NCBI GenBank assembly: GCA_037147175.1
Contig: JBAWVS010000004.1
Span: 25,934 to 89,933 of the forward strand
Origin: a bacterium
GTDB taxonomy: Bacteria > Cyanobacteriota > Vampirovibrionia > Gastranaerophilales > UBA9971
Length of the DNA: 64,000 nt
Direction: 5' to 3'
Position numbers and translations under genes: made by a program. The notes beneath the pieces are model-generated. The model made no database searches and was not told where the DNA came from. It saw only the letters and a list, made by a program, of their open reading frames with translations. Below, in pieces: positions 54,214-62,650 of this stretch (position 1 is the first letter of the stretch; every line of letters starts with the position of its first letter).

Positions 54214-54483
54214 ATGTGTAATGCAAAATTTTTAAATCTTTTGAATCCTGTTAGCTTCATAAGCTATGGATTTTTTCTTTATTCGATTTTTAATATATTT
54301 ACCGGTGTAACTTATGTTAAAAAAAGTTATGAACTCTGGTATACACCTGTTTATTACGCAGAAGACCGTGTTCGCTTTACTATAAACGTGGCTCTTAATA
54401 TGATTTTTGCTTTAATTTTATTTGACCTTGTTAATAATGTAGGGATAATTAATTTTTTTAAAAATTTAATAAATATTTCTTGA
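54214..54483 (+). CDS. Small two-helix membrane protein, unknown function
   Basis: An 89-residue protein with two hydrophobic segments (about residues 12-32 and 58-80) separated by a polar loop rich in Tyr. No family is recognised. It starts nine bases after the zinc-ribbon gene and ends 25 bases before the sppA ATG, so the three are probably one operon. The ribosome site is weak, suggesting translation coupled to the upstream gene. Confidence 0.6.
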   Translation: MCNAKFLNLLNPVSFISYGFFLYSIFNIFTGVTYVKKSYELWYTPVYYAEDRVRFTINVALNMIFALILFDLVNNVGIINFFKNLINIS

Positions 54484-54508
54484 AAACAACTCTAAATAGG
54501 TGAAAACA

Positions 54509-55354
54509 ATGTTTAAAAAACTAAAAGACGGCATAAATAAAATTAAATATACTGTATTCAAAGACAAAAGAATTGCCCTGATTAAACTGGAAGGAATTAT
54601 TTTGGATTCGGGTTACTTATCCAGCTCCTCAAAAATAATAGAATCTCTGAAAAATGTTAAAACTCTGGGCATAAAAACAATTGTGCTTCGAATTAACAGC
54701 CCTGGTGGGACTGTCGGTGCCTCTCAGGAAATTTACACAGAAATAAAAAAACTTCAGAAAGACGGCACAAAAGTTGTTGTTTCTCTTGGCGATGTGGCAG
54801 CAAGCGGAGGCTTGTATGTTGCTGTTGCGGGAGACAAAATTGTAAGCAATCCGGGAACAGTTACAGGCTCAATAGGTGTAATTATAAAATCAAGCGTAAT
54901 CAAGGATTTATATAAAAAAATAGGAATAGAACATCAAATAGTCAAGTCAGGTCCATATAAAGATATTCTTTCCCAGACAAGATTCTTTACTGAAGAAGAA
55001 AAAACAATTCTTCAAGAACTTATAGACGTTACTTATAACCAATTTGTAAAAACCATTTCTGAAAACAGAAACATAGACATAGAAGAAGTCAAAAAATTTG
55101 CTGACGGAAGAATATTTACGGGCGCTCAAGCTAAAGAGTACGGTATTGTTGACAGCATAGGTTCGCAATCCGATGCAATTGACCTTGCCGCAGAACTTGC
55201 AGAAATCAAAGGCGAGCCGGTAGTAGTTGAAATCACTTCCAAAAAGAGCCTTCTGCAAAAAATTTCAGGCGCAAACGTATCAGCAATCCTTGAAAAAGCC
55301 GGAATCAATTCCGTCCATTCCAGAATTCCTCTATGGATTATGCCTGAAAATTAA
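54509..55354 (+). CDS. sppA: Signal peptide peptidase SppA-like serine protease
   Basis: A 281-residue S49-family protease of the short, single-domain type. The catalytic serine is in AASGGLYVA (about residue 98) and the lysine in KSGPYKDIL (about 149). The family SPGG loop is near residue 64. The usual N-terminal membrane anchor is missing: the first 25 residues are basic and amphipathic, so the enzyme may be peripheral or cytosolic. ATG 54509 follows AGGTG. The end overlaps the convergent radical SAM gene by four bases. Confidence 0.92.
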   Translation: MFKKLKDGINKIKYTVFKDKRIALIKLEGIILDSGYLSSSSKIIESLKNVKTLGIKTIVLRINSPGGTVGASQEIYTEIKKLQKDGTKVVVSLGDVAASGGLYVAVAGDKIVSNPGTVTGSIGVIIKSSVIKDLYKKIGIEHQIVKSGPYKDILSQTRFFTEEEKTILQELIDVTYNQFVKTISENRNIDIEEVKKFADGRIFTGAQAKEYGIVDSIGSQSDAIDLAAELAEIKGEPVVVEITSKKSLLQKISGANVSAILEKAGINSVHSRIPLWIMPEN

Positions 55355-56373
55355 TCGCTATATCCATAAGTTTCTATTTTCCAAAGGCAATAAGGTGTTT
55401 CTTTGTCTGTACCTTTTGAACTGCAAGTATTTGCGCTGCATCCGCCCCTGCATAAATCACCATATTTGCATTTACGACAATAGCCTTTTAAGTTTTCTCT
55501 GGAAAACCTTCTGTTATATGCAAATTTATTATAATCATTCCATATTTCTTTAAGGGGGAGATGTTTAATATTTCCTTCAGAATTTTGATTATGCGGACAT
55601 CCTTTAACTTCACCGCTGCTGTTAATACAAACTATATTTATGCCGCATTGACAACCTTTCCAAGTTTTTATTTCCAGTTCAGATGACAATTTTGAGTAAT
55701 AACCTATACAATCAGCTTCGACAATATTTATCTTTTTTGAGTACTTTTTTCTTAATTTCACTATTTGCTCGGCTAGAGAATAATATTCTTTTTCATTCAA
55801 GACTAAGTTTTCAGGCATCCGTCCTTGTAATTTTCCAAGCTGTATCTGATGAAGAGGAACTCCTGATTTGATTGACAAATTTACTATTTTTTCCAGTTCA
55901 TCTAAATTTTTCTTTGTAACTGTCGTACTTACCGAAACGCTTAAATTATTTTTTACCGCTTTTTTTATATTAGAAGTAAGTTTGTCAAAAGCTCCCTGCT
56001 TTCCTCTTATATAATCATGTGTTTCAGGATTTGCACCATCAAGACTGAATGAAAGAGAGGATACCTCCAGATTTCTCAGAATATCAAAATCATCATCATC
56101 AAGAAGCGTTCCATTAGTCATAATATGCAATCCCATTCCTAATGAAATTATTTTTTGAGATAATATCACCCAATCGTTTCTTATAAAGGGTTCTCCCCCT
56201 GATAAAACTATATCTTTGCATCCTAAATCAGCCAGTTGTTCTATAAGAATTAATCCTTCATGAGTGCTAAACTCTTCAGGAAGGCTAAAATCACCTGATT
56301 CATTTATGCAATGCACACAATTTAAATTACATTTTGAAGTTATTTCCCAAACCGCCAACTCGAGTTTGTACAT
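55351..56373 (-). CDS. Radical SAM/SPASM-domain enzyme
   Basis: A 340-residue radical SAM protein: the SAM cluster is CNLNCVHC near residue 15, with LSGGEPF near 58 and FSLDGANPETHD near 112. The C-terminal SPASM domain (about 235-335) has a cysteine-rich pattern including GCQCG, GCPHN, CRKCKYGDLCRGGC and CLWK, which would hold two auxiliary iron-sulphur clusters. Such enzymes modify ribosomal peptides, proteins or cofactors. The substrate is unknown. GAGG precedes the ATG, and the divergent small secreted protein gene starts 60 bases away across a compound inverted repeat. Confidence 0.93.
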   Translation of the reverse strand: MYKLELAVWEITSKCNLNCVHCINESGDFSLPEEFSTHEGLILIEQLADLGCKDIVLSGGEPFIRNDWVILSQKIISLGMGLHIMTNGTLLDDDDFDILRNLEVSSLSFSLDGANPETHDYIRGKQGAFDKLTSNIKKAVKNNLSVSVSTTVTKKNLDELEKIVNLSIKSGVPLHQIQLGKLQGRMPENLVLNEKEYYSLAEQIVKLRKKYSKKINIVEADCIGYYSKLSSELEIKTWKGCQCGINIVCINSSGEVKGCPHNQNSEGNIKHLPLKEIWNDYNKFAYNRRFSRENLKGYCRKCKYGDLCRGGCSANTCSSKGTDKETPYCLWKIETYGYSD

Positions 56374-56383
56374 TACAATTCCT

Positions 56384-56423
56384 CTAATTAATGTTAAACT
56401 AATTATAACATTAATTAGTTTAA
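56384..56423. promoter_or_regulatory. Compound inverted repeat between the radical SAM gene and its divergent partner
   Basis: Perfect 12 bp arms CTAATTAATGTT (56384-56395) and AACATTAATTAG (56407-56418) overlap a second perfect 10 bp pair, TTAAACTAAT (56394-56403) and ATTAGTTTAA (56414-56423). The core TAATTA occurs three times. The position, covering most of a 60 bp divergent spacer, suits a shared operator. Confidence 0.6.
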
Positions 56424-56433
56424 GGAAAGTTAA

Positions 56434-56757
56434 ATGAGCTTTATAAAAACTGTCAAAAACACTATTCTTGCAGGAATTATGCTTATTAGTTCATTCGGTA
56501 TAGTTGCAGCAAATACAAAAGAAGCTAATGATTTTAAGATAATGCCTACATCAGGATTGGTTCCTATTATGCAGCAAAAACCTGCTGCGCCTAAATTAAA
56601 ACCTTTGGGCGGCAGTCCTCTCCCCCCTAAACAAAAAACAAATAAAGATGTTAAGAATTCAACCATATTTAAATTTTTTTCTACTAAGGAACCCCAAACT
56701 CCTACAAATTACCCTTATGCTGGAAAAATGCCTTTTAAAAAGAGCAACTCTAAATAA
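56434..56757 (+). CDS. Small secreted Pro/Lys-rich protein divergent from the radical SAM gene
   Basis: A 107-residue protein with a signal peptide (hydrophobic residues about 9-26, likely cleavage after IVAANT or nearby). The mature part is short, basic, and rich in Pro, Lys, Thr and Gly, with PAAPKLKPLGG and PLPPKQK segments. There is no cysteine. It may be a substrate of the neighbouring radical SAM enzyme, but the evidence is only their arrangement. AAGGAAA precedes the ATG. Confidence 0.68.
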   Translation: MSFIKTVKNTILAGIMLISSFGIVAANTKEANDFKIMPTSGLVPIMQQKPAAPKLKPLGGSPLPPKQKTNKDVKNSTIFKFFSTKEPQTPTNYPYAGKMPFKKSNSK

Positions 56758-56774
56758 TAGAAAAATAAAGAAGT

Positions 56775-57818
56775 TTATTCCAGTCTTTCTAGGGCTTTTC
56801 CTGCCTGTGCATCTTGAGGATTCAATTCAAGACATTTCGAATAGAATTTTTTTGCCAATGTTTTATGGTCCAAAACTTCAAGAGTAACTGCAATATTGAA
56901 ACAAACATCAGAATTTGACGGATTTATTTCCATTGCCTTGTTAAAACAGTCAAGAGCTTTATAATAATTGACTTTTTTATAGTACAAATTACCCAGATTA
57001 TAATAAGCATACATAAAATCAGGTTTTATTTCGGTTACTTTCAAAAAATATTTTTCGGCTAAACCTTTATTGTCATTTTTATAAAGACTTACAGCATAAC
57101 TATAAATGTACTCATATTTGGCAGGTTCAGCTTCCGAAATTTCTTTATACAGACTGCAAGCTTCATCAGGTCTGTTTGTTTTTTCATAAAGTCCTGCAAG
57201 AATAAAAAGATGGGAATTATTTTTTTTAGATTTTGTTCTTAAAAAATTTAAAGTTTCTGCTGCATTAGAAAAATCATTTTTTGCGATTAGTACTTTAACT
57301 TTTTCAACTGTTTTCTCAAAATTAAATTCGATATTATCTTCATCAACACCCATCATTGAATACATAAAAGAATTTGTACTAATTTTGGGATTATTATTAA
57401 CATTGATTATCTGCACATTTTGTCTTTGCTTTGAAAGATCGATATTATAAACACTGATAGAGGAATTAGATGAATTATTTGCATTTTCTTCAGCCTGTTT
57501 TTTTCTTATGGCTTTTAAAACATCAGGCTTGAATTTTTCATTATGAACAGAAAAAATATCTTTATATTCATAATTTCCTGTTAACAGGTTAAAATTTTCA
57601 AAAAATAAAGGATCCAGTTTTAATTTTTGCTTTTCATCAGGAATTACCAGAGAATCGCAAAATTCAGCAAAATTTTCTCTTGTAACTCTTACATTAAATT
57701 GCTCGCTTGAAATACTATTACTCGCAGAAACAGCAGAACAACATATAACCGTAGTGATAATATTTATTACACACACAAGGTTAAGAATTATTACCAATTT
57801 TTTTTGATAATGTTTCAT
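56775..57818 (-). CDS. Secreted or membrane-anchored TPR protein
   Basis: A 347-residue protein with a basic start and hydrophobic segment (about residues 7-33) acting as a signal or anchor. A polar, Asn/Ser-rich middle is followed by about five tetratricopeptide repeats (about 175-347), clearest at AYYNLGNLYYKKVNYYKALD and the following unit NPSNSDVCFNIAVTLEVLDH. TPRs mediate protein contacts, often in envelope machines. The partner is unknown. The frame is open nine codons further upstream (ATG 57845), and neither start has a clear ribosome site. Confidence 0.8.
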   Translation of the reverse strand: MKHYQKKLVIILNLVCVINIITTVICCSAVSASNSISSEQFNVRVTRENFAEFCDSLVIPDEKQKLKLDPLFFENFNLLTGNYEYKDIFSVHNEKFKPDVLKAIRKKQAEENANNSSNSSISVYNIDLSKQRQNVQIINVNNNPKISTNSFMYSMMGVDEDNIEFNFEKTVEKVKVLIAKNDFSNAAETLNFLRTKSKKNNSHLFILAGLYEKTNRPDEACSLYKEISEAEPAKYEYIYSYAVSLYKNDNKGLAEKYFLKVTEIKPDFMYAYYNLGNLYYKKVNYYKALDCFNKAMEINPSNSDVCFNIAVTLEVLDHKTLAKKFYSKCLELNPQDAQAGKALERLE

Positions 57819-57990
57819 TATGTAAACTAGCCCAACCATTTTCAATCCATGTTTATTTTAAACGATTTTTTGGAAAAATCTAGTGTATATTGCTATTTTC
57901 GACTTTTAGGAGTACTGCCTACCTGTCTATCCAAATATAGTTGCCAAATATAACTTATTAATAATTTAAAATAAACATTCGAAAAAGGTA

Positions 57991-58018
57991 TTGCAATTTT
58001 TTACATCTTAAATATAAT
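57991..58018 (+). promoter_or_regulatory. Sigma-70 promoter for the HU gene
   Basis: TTGCAA at 57991-57996 and a perfect TATAAT at 58013-58018, 16 bases apart. Transcription would start near 58025, about 36 bases before the GTG start. Confidence 0.68.
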
Positions 58019-58060
58019 ATATGTGTGGATTATAGGTTGATTTACGAAAGGAGATTATTC

Positions 58061-58336
58061 GTGAATAAAGAGGAATTAGTACAAGAGATAGCTAAAAAAG
58101 CAAAAGTTACCCAAAAAGAAGCTGCTGAAGTTTTATCAACTCTTATTGAAGTTGTTGAAAAAACAGTTTCAAAAGGTAAAAAAGTAACATTAGTAGGTTT
58201 CGGTACATTTGAAGCTCGCAAAAGAGCAGCTAGAACCGGTAGAAATCCTCAAACCGGCAAAGAAATCAAAATCCCTGCTAAAACAGTTCCTGCATTTACC
58301 GCTGGTAAAAAATTCAAAGAACTCGTTAACAAGTAG
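58061..58336 (+). CDS. HU-family DNA-binding protein
   Basis: Nucleoid protein of 91 residues that bends and compacts DNA. It opens NKEELVQEIAKKAKV and has the signature VGFGTFEARKRAARTGRNPQ (about 46-65), then AKTVPAFTAGKKFKELV. The start is GTG at 58061, with AAAGGAG seven bases upstream; a longer frame to 58025 has no ribosome site and begins at the predicted transcript start. A strong terminator follows, so it is a single-gene unit. Confidence 0.96.
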   Translation: MNKEELVQEIAKKAKVTQKEAAEVLSTLIEVVEKTVSKGKKVTLVGFGTFEARKRAARTGRNPQTGKEIKIPAKTVPAFTAGKKFKELVNK

Positions 58337-58355
58337 AAACTTGCTTAATAGTTTT

Positions 58356-58390
58356 AAAAAACCCTGCTTTTATTCAAAGCAGGGTTTTTT
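58356..58390. terminator. Intrinsic terminator after the HU gene
   Basis: Perfect 15 bp stem: AAAAAACCCTGCTTT (58356-58370) and its complement (58376-58390) around a 5-base loop, with T and A runs on either side. Also suits the convergent gmd gene. Confidence 0.94.
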
Positions 58391-58420
58391 GTATATTTAT
58401 AAAATGTTTTTTACAGACGA

Positions 58421-59443
58421 TTAATGACTTGCGATAACAGTTTCATTCTTGCTGCCCAAAGTAATGCCCTCTGTAGCAAGATCGGCTTCCACCATTATTC
58501 TTACAAGTTCTTTAAAGCTTGTTTTTGGTGTCCAGTTTAATTTTTGTTTTGCTTTTGTCGGATCACCTATAAGCAACTCAACTTCTGCGGGTCTAAAGTA
58601 TCTTGAATCGATTTCAACATACTTTTCCCAATCAAGATTAACTGTTTTAAAAGCCTGAGTGAGAAAATCTTTTACTGAATAAGTTTCTCCCGTTGCAACT
58701 ACATAATCATCAGGTGTATCTTGCTGCAACATAAGCCACATTGCTTCCACATAATCTTTTGCATAACCCCAGTCGCGCTTTGCGTCAATATTTCCAAGAT
58801 ATAATTTGTCCTGTTTTCCTGCAACTATTTTTGCAAGAGCTTTTGTGATTTTTCTTGTTACAAAAGTTTCCCCTCTTCTCGGAGATTCATGGTTAAACAA
58901 AATACCGTTACAGTTAAACATATCGTAGCTTTCACGATAGTTTACAGTTATCCAATATGAATATAACTTTGCTACGGCATAAGGACTTCTCGGATAAAAA
59001 GGAGTAGTTTCTTTTTGAGGGATTTCCTGCACTTTTCCGTACAATTCACTTGAAGAGGCCTGATAAAATTTTGTATTAATTTTAGTATCTTTAATAGCAT
59101 CAAGGAGTCTGAGAGTTCCAAGCCCGACAACATCGCCTGTATATTCCGGAGTATCAAAACTCACTCTTACGTGACTTTGCGCACCCAGATTATAAATTTC
59201 ATCAGGTTCAACTTTTTCGAGAATACGGCAGATATTTGAGGAATCCGATAAATCACCGTAATGAAGGAAGAGTTTTGTATTTTCGATATGCGGGTCGTTG
59301 TAGAGATGGTCAATTCTTTCTGTGTTAAAAGAGCTCGATCTTCTGATTATTCCGTGAACTTCATATCCTTTTTCCAACAGGAGCTCTGTGAGATAAGAAC
59401 CGTCTTGTCCTGTTATTCCTGTAATGAGTGCTTTTTTTGTCAT
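58421..59443 (-). CDS. gmd: GDP-mannose 4,6-dehydratase
   Basis: Converts GDP-mannose to GDP-4-keto-6-deoxymannose, the entry to GDP-fucose, GDP-rhamnose and related sugars for surface polysaccharide. The 340-residue SDR enzyme has the NADP motif [10 protein letters not shown] near residue 8, GDLSDSSN, and the catalytic YxxxK in [12 protein letters not shown] near 150. ATG 59443 follows AGGAGC; the frame opens further upstream without support. No fcl, rmd or glycosyltransferase gene is adjacent, so the end product is unknown. Confidence 0.95.
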   Translation of the reverse strand: MTKKALITGITGQDGSYLTELLLEKGYEVHGIIRRSSSFNTERIDHLYNDPHIENTKLFLHYGDLSDSSNICRILEKVEPDEIYNLGAQSHVRVSFDTPEYTGDVVGLGTLRLLDAIKDTKINTKFYQASSSELYGKVQEIPQKETTPFYPRSPYAVAKLYSYWITVNYRESYDMFNCNGILFNHESPRRGETFVTRKITKALAKIVAGKQDKLYLGNIDAKRDWGYAKDYVEAMWLMLQQDTPDDYVVATGETYSVKDFLTQAFKTVNLDWEKYVEIDSRYFRPAEVELLIGDPTKAKQKLNWTPKTSFKELVRIMVEADLATEGITLGSKNETVIASH

Positions 59444-59513
59444 TTTTTGCTCCTGAATGTTTATTTGATTCTGATTTACATAATTATAGATTAATTCAAA
59501 AAAGATATTCAAA

Positions 59514-60068
59514 TTATTTTATAAGTTCTTGAATTTGTTTAAATTTTTCATGAGAAGCACATTTAATAAGCTCAAAAACTATCATTTCTACACATGCCGG
59601 CACCGCTCCGCTAGAAATCATCCTTTCAAAGCCAATTTCGCATTCGTATTCTTTTCTTGAACCCACAGCGTCTTTTACGAGAAAAATTTCATACCCTGCT
59701 GATAATAAATCGCTTACTGTTTGGTGCACGCATACATGAGATTCTATACCGCAAACTATGACCTGATTTTTGCCTGTTTCTTTAATTAAATCCTCAAAAG
59801 CACTGTTTGCACAACAGCTAAAACTTTTCTTTTCGTAATATTTTGCATTTTCTGACAAATTTTCTTTAATTTCAGGGATTGTTGCCCCGAGTCCCTGAGG
59901 GTACTGCTCTGAGACAATAACGGGAATTCCAAGAATTTTTGCAGCTTTTGTGAGTATTACAGCATTTTTTTGTATTTTTTCTTTGTCATGCTGCGCCTTT
60001 AAAAGTTTTTCCTGTATGTCAATTATTAACAAAATGCTATTTTCACTATTAAGTAGTTTATTTTTCAT
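59514..60068 (-). CDS. Isochorismatase-family cysteine hydrolase
   Basis: A 184-residue cysteine hydrolase of the isochorismatase fold. The catalytic triad is visible: Asp in [10 protein letters not shown], Lys in YYEKKSFS and Cys in GIESHVCV (about residue 111). The YcaC-like spacing suggests a small amide or related substrate, unknown here. It lies about 70 bases upstream of gmd on the same strand, without obvious functional link. Confidence 0.9.
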   Translation of the reverse strand: MKNKLLNSENSILLIIDIQEKLLKAQHDKEKIQKNAVILTKAAKILGIPVIVSEQYPQGLGATIPEIKENLSENAKYYEKKSFSCCANSAFEDLIKETGKNQVIVCGIESHVCVHQTVSDLLSAGYEIFLVKDAVGSRKEYECEIGFERMISSGAVPACVEMIVFELIKCASHEKFKQIQELIK

Positions 60069-60177
60069 AATTTATTTCCTGAATTTTATTCTCTATTTTT
60101 TTGTATCAAAAAATTTTCAAAACCATTATAATATAAGTAGTGTTGTCATAAAAATTTAATTTTTGGAAAGGCATATA

Positions 60178-60792
60178 ATGGATTACGAAACAATAATAAA
60201 CCGTGTCCCAATGGTAATAGAAACTACCAGCAAAGGTGAAAGAGCTTTTGATATTTTCTCAAGGCTTTTAAGAGAGCGTATTATCTTTCTCGGTGATGAA
60301 ATTGACGATGATTTGGCAAATGTTATCGTTGCACAGCTTCTTCTTCTGGATTCAGAAAATCCCGAAAAGGACATTATGCTTTATATAAATAGCCCCGGTG
60401 GTGTTATTACTTCAGGCATGGCCATTTACGATACAATGATGCACATCAGATGTGATGTAAGCACTATTTGCATAGGAGAAGCTTGCAGCATGGGCTCATT
60501 CTTGCTTAATGCAGGAGCCGCAGGCAAACGCCTTTCGCTTCCTCACTCCAGAATAATGATTCACCAACCATCAGGCGGTGCAAGAGGACAAGCGACCGAT
60601 ATTATGATTGAAGCGGCGGAAATTTCAAGAATAAAAAAAGAAATGAACGAGCTTATGGCTAAGCACAGCGGGCAGTCTCTGGAAAGAATAGAAAAGGACG
60701 TTGAAAGAGACTATTTCATGTCCGCAGAAGAAGCTAAAGATTACGGACTTATTGATAAAGTTCTTTATAAACCTGAAATTGTAAAAAATTAA
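60178..60792 (+). CDS. clpP: ATP-dependent Clp protease proteolytic subunit
   Basis: Serine protease that forms the Clp degradation chamber. The 204 residues show the ClpP pattern [19 protein letters not shown], the nucleophile Ser in [11 protein letters not shown] (about residue 104), His in MIHQPSGG (about 129) and Asp near 176. The residues before the Ser are C-S-M where most ClpP have A-S-M, a minor variant. ATG 60178 follows GGAAAGG. clpX and tig, common neighbours, are not present. Palindromic repeats follow the stop. Confidence 0.96.
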   Translation: MDYETIINRVPMVIETTSKGERAFDIFSRLLRERIIFLGDEIDDDLANVIVAQLLLLDSENPEKDIMLYINSPGGVITSGMAIYDTMMHIRCDVSTICIGEACSMGSFLLNAGAAGKRLSLPHSRIMIHQPSGGARGQATDIMIEAAEISRIKKEMNELMAKHSGQSLERIEKDVERDYFMSAEEAKDYGLIDKVLYKPEIVKN

Positions 60793-60872
60793 TCAATCTG
60801 TCAATTGCGAGGAAGTTCGAAGAGCAGGCAATCTATTTAACTCCGATTGCCAATTAATTTATTTTTACAAAT

Positions 60873-60969
60873 TGTCATTCTGAGGGTTTTAACCCGAAGA
60901 ATCTGTCCGGTAAGCATTTTTAGCTAAAATCATAAATTGGACAGATCCTTCGCTTTGCTCAGGATGACA
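60873..60969. repeat. Palindromic TGTCATnCTGAG repeat, copy E, with a degenerate second element beside it
   Basis: Starts TGTCATTCTGAG and ends CTCAGGATGACA, with internal AATCTGTCC and GGACAGATCC blocks, like 33422-33514. At 60803-60855 lies a short degenerate relative of the GCATTGCGAG-type repeat, with ATTGCGAGG and GCAATC. Both fill the 259 bp between the convergent clpP and M20 peptidase genes; no gene is seen there. Confidence 0.82.
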
Positions 60970-61051
60970 TTCTCAAAAATCAATATTTGCAATAATTTTA
61001 GCAAATTAGAGATTCGGGTTATTTAGGCTTTAAACAGATATTAAAAAACAA

Positions 61052-62359
61052 TTATTTTTTAAACTCTTCCGCAAAGGCAGAAACAATATCTTCAAGCCAT
61101 TTTCTGCCGATCAAAAAACTTTGCCAGTCGATTTTTTCATCAGAAGAATGAATATTTTCCAGATTCGCAAGCCCTGCTATCACTGGAATAAAAGCTTCTC
61201 CTGAAGCGTTTTTCTTTTCATTGGCAAAAACATGGGTTTCCGCTCCGGCATGAAAAGAACTTGGAATAACATTTAAGTTTTGTTTCTTTCCTGCTTTGAC
61301 GGCTATTTCCGTTAATAATTCATCTTCACTTCTTACAAACGGCTTGAGATGCTCTTTTATCTCCATATCAATTTTAATTAATCCTGCGTATTTTTCATTT
61401 AGTCCCGCGACTGTATTCTTAATTTTTTCAAGCAGCTCCTGCTCATTTTCAGGCTCAGAACTTCTCACAGAATAAGCAATCTGCGCTTCTGTCGAAATTA
61501 TATTCAGCGCAGAATTTTTATTTATGGAATCAAGAATATTTTTTGCATTAAATTTTTCAGAAACAGGTTTTTGAACTTTACCTGACTCGTAAGCTTCTTT
61601 TATGGCTTCTGCTATAAATGTATTGACAGCACCTCCTGAAATAACACCTGCGTTTATGGAAGTTATAGTTCCTTTTTGGTCATGTTTGAAGACCCCCTGC
61701 GGAATTTGCGAATCAAGTTCCGAAAGCACTTTAATAGCACTGATTCTGGTTGTGTCATGAATGTTGATGCCGGAATGTCCGCCTTTTGCTCCATGTACCT
61801 TGATATAGACATTTGTAAAACCTGCTCCTTCGCAATCTAATTCTCCCAATACTTCCCCGTCACAAATAATTGCATATTTTGAATTTAATTTTGAAGTATC
61901 AAGATTTTGCGCACCTGACATTCCCATTTCTTCATCACGCGTAAAAGTAATTTCTATAGGGCCATGAGGTGTTTTATTTTCATGCTTCACCAGAGCTATA
62001 GCAAGATCAAGTATTGCAGCGACACCTGCTTTATTATCAGCGCCAAGCGTGCGGGTTTTGTCTGTTTCTATAAATTTTTCGTCCGCAGAAAGCCTTATAT
62101 TGATTTCCTCTGATCCTCCAACTACATCCATGTGCGCTGAAAGCAAAATCGAAGGAGTTTTTTCATAACCTTTTGAGGGCGGAATTTTTGTTATTATATT
62201 TTTAAAGCTGTCGTATTCAGCATTAATCGAATTTTCTTTAAAAATTTCCAATATTTTCTTTGAAAGACTTTCTTCTTTAAGTGAAGGCGACGGTATTTCG
62301 CAAAGCTCAACGAATAGCCCAATCAGATTGTGAACTTTTGTTAATTCCCTGAGTTCCAT
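61052..62359 (-). CDS. M20-family metallopeptidase (PepT-like)
   Basis: A 435-residue zinc peptidase related to tripeptidase T. Metal ligands and catalytic residues are in SAHMDVVGG near residue 75, LGADNKAGVAA near 108 and TRDEEMGMSG near 143, with CDGEVLG following. A dimerisation domain (about 190-320) interrupts the catalytic domain, and AGAETHVF near 370 provides the last ligand. It is predicted to trim short peptides in the cytosol. The start ATG at 62359 is the usual position. Confidence 0.92.
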   Translation of the reverse strand: MELRELTKVHNLIGLFVELCEIPSPSLKEESLSKKILEIFKENSINAEYDSFKNIITKIPPSKGYEKTPSILLSAHMDVVGGSEEINIRLSADEKFIETDKTRTLGADNKAGVAAILDLAIALVKHENKTPHGPIEITFTRDEEMGMSGAQNLDTSKLNSKYAIICDGEVLGELDCEGAGFTNVYIKVHGAKGGHSGINIHDTTRISAIKVLSELDSQIPQGVFKHDQKGTITSINAGVISGGAVNTFIAEAIKEAYESGKVQKPVSEKFNAKNILDSINKNSALNIISTEAQIAYSVRSSEPENEQELLEKIKNTVAGLNEKYAGLIKIDMEIKEHLKPFVRSEDELLTEIAVKAGKKQNLNVIPSSFHAGAETHVFANEKKNASGEAFIPVIAGLANLENIHSSDEKIDWQSFLIGRKWLEDIVSAFAEEFKK

Positions 62360-62479
62360 AATTTACCCCTTTTTCATGAAGTTTTTTATAAAGTTAATTT
62401 TATATTTGTTTTTTATTCTATAATACAGTAGGAAATATACATAATAAAATTTATGTTCAGTTCAAAAAGGAGTATTATA

Positions 62480-62599
62480 ATGAGTGAATATGTTTTCAAA
62501 TTTAAAAAAGGCGAAGTTGAAATCGAATTAAAATCAGATGATCCAAAATTTGTAGAAGAACAGCTTGATAAATGGAGAGACGTTCTTTTAAAAGATTAA
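62480..62599 (+). CDS. 39-residue protein, stand-alone copy of a short FKKG...SDD domain
   Basis: ATG at 62480 to TAA at 62597-62599, with AAGGAG eight bases upstream. The sequence starts MSEYVFKFKKGEVEIELKSD. It aligns end to end with the first 40 residues of the next protein: F..KKG, SDD, F, Q.DK and L.K are shared. It looks like a beta-hairpin followed by one amphipathic helix. Function unknown; the good ribosome site and homology support a real gene. Confidence 0.78.
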   Translation: MSEYVFKFKKGEVEIELKSDDPKFVEEQLDKWRDVLLKD

Positions 62600-62650
62600 T
62601 CTTTTAATAAGAAGTCGAGAGCATTTAAAAGCCGGGGTTATTTAATTTTT

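Noticed and set aside
57901-57920. CTTTTAGGAGT as a fourth copy of repeat family F in reverse
   Set aside because: Only about 11 bases match and no other landmark of the family is present.
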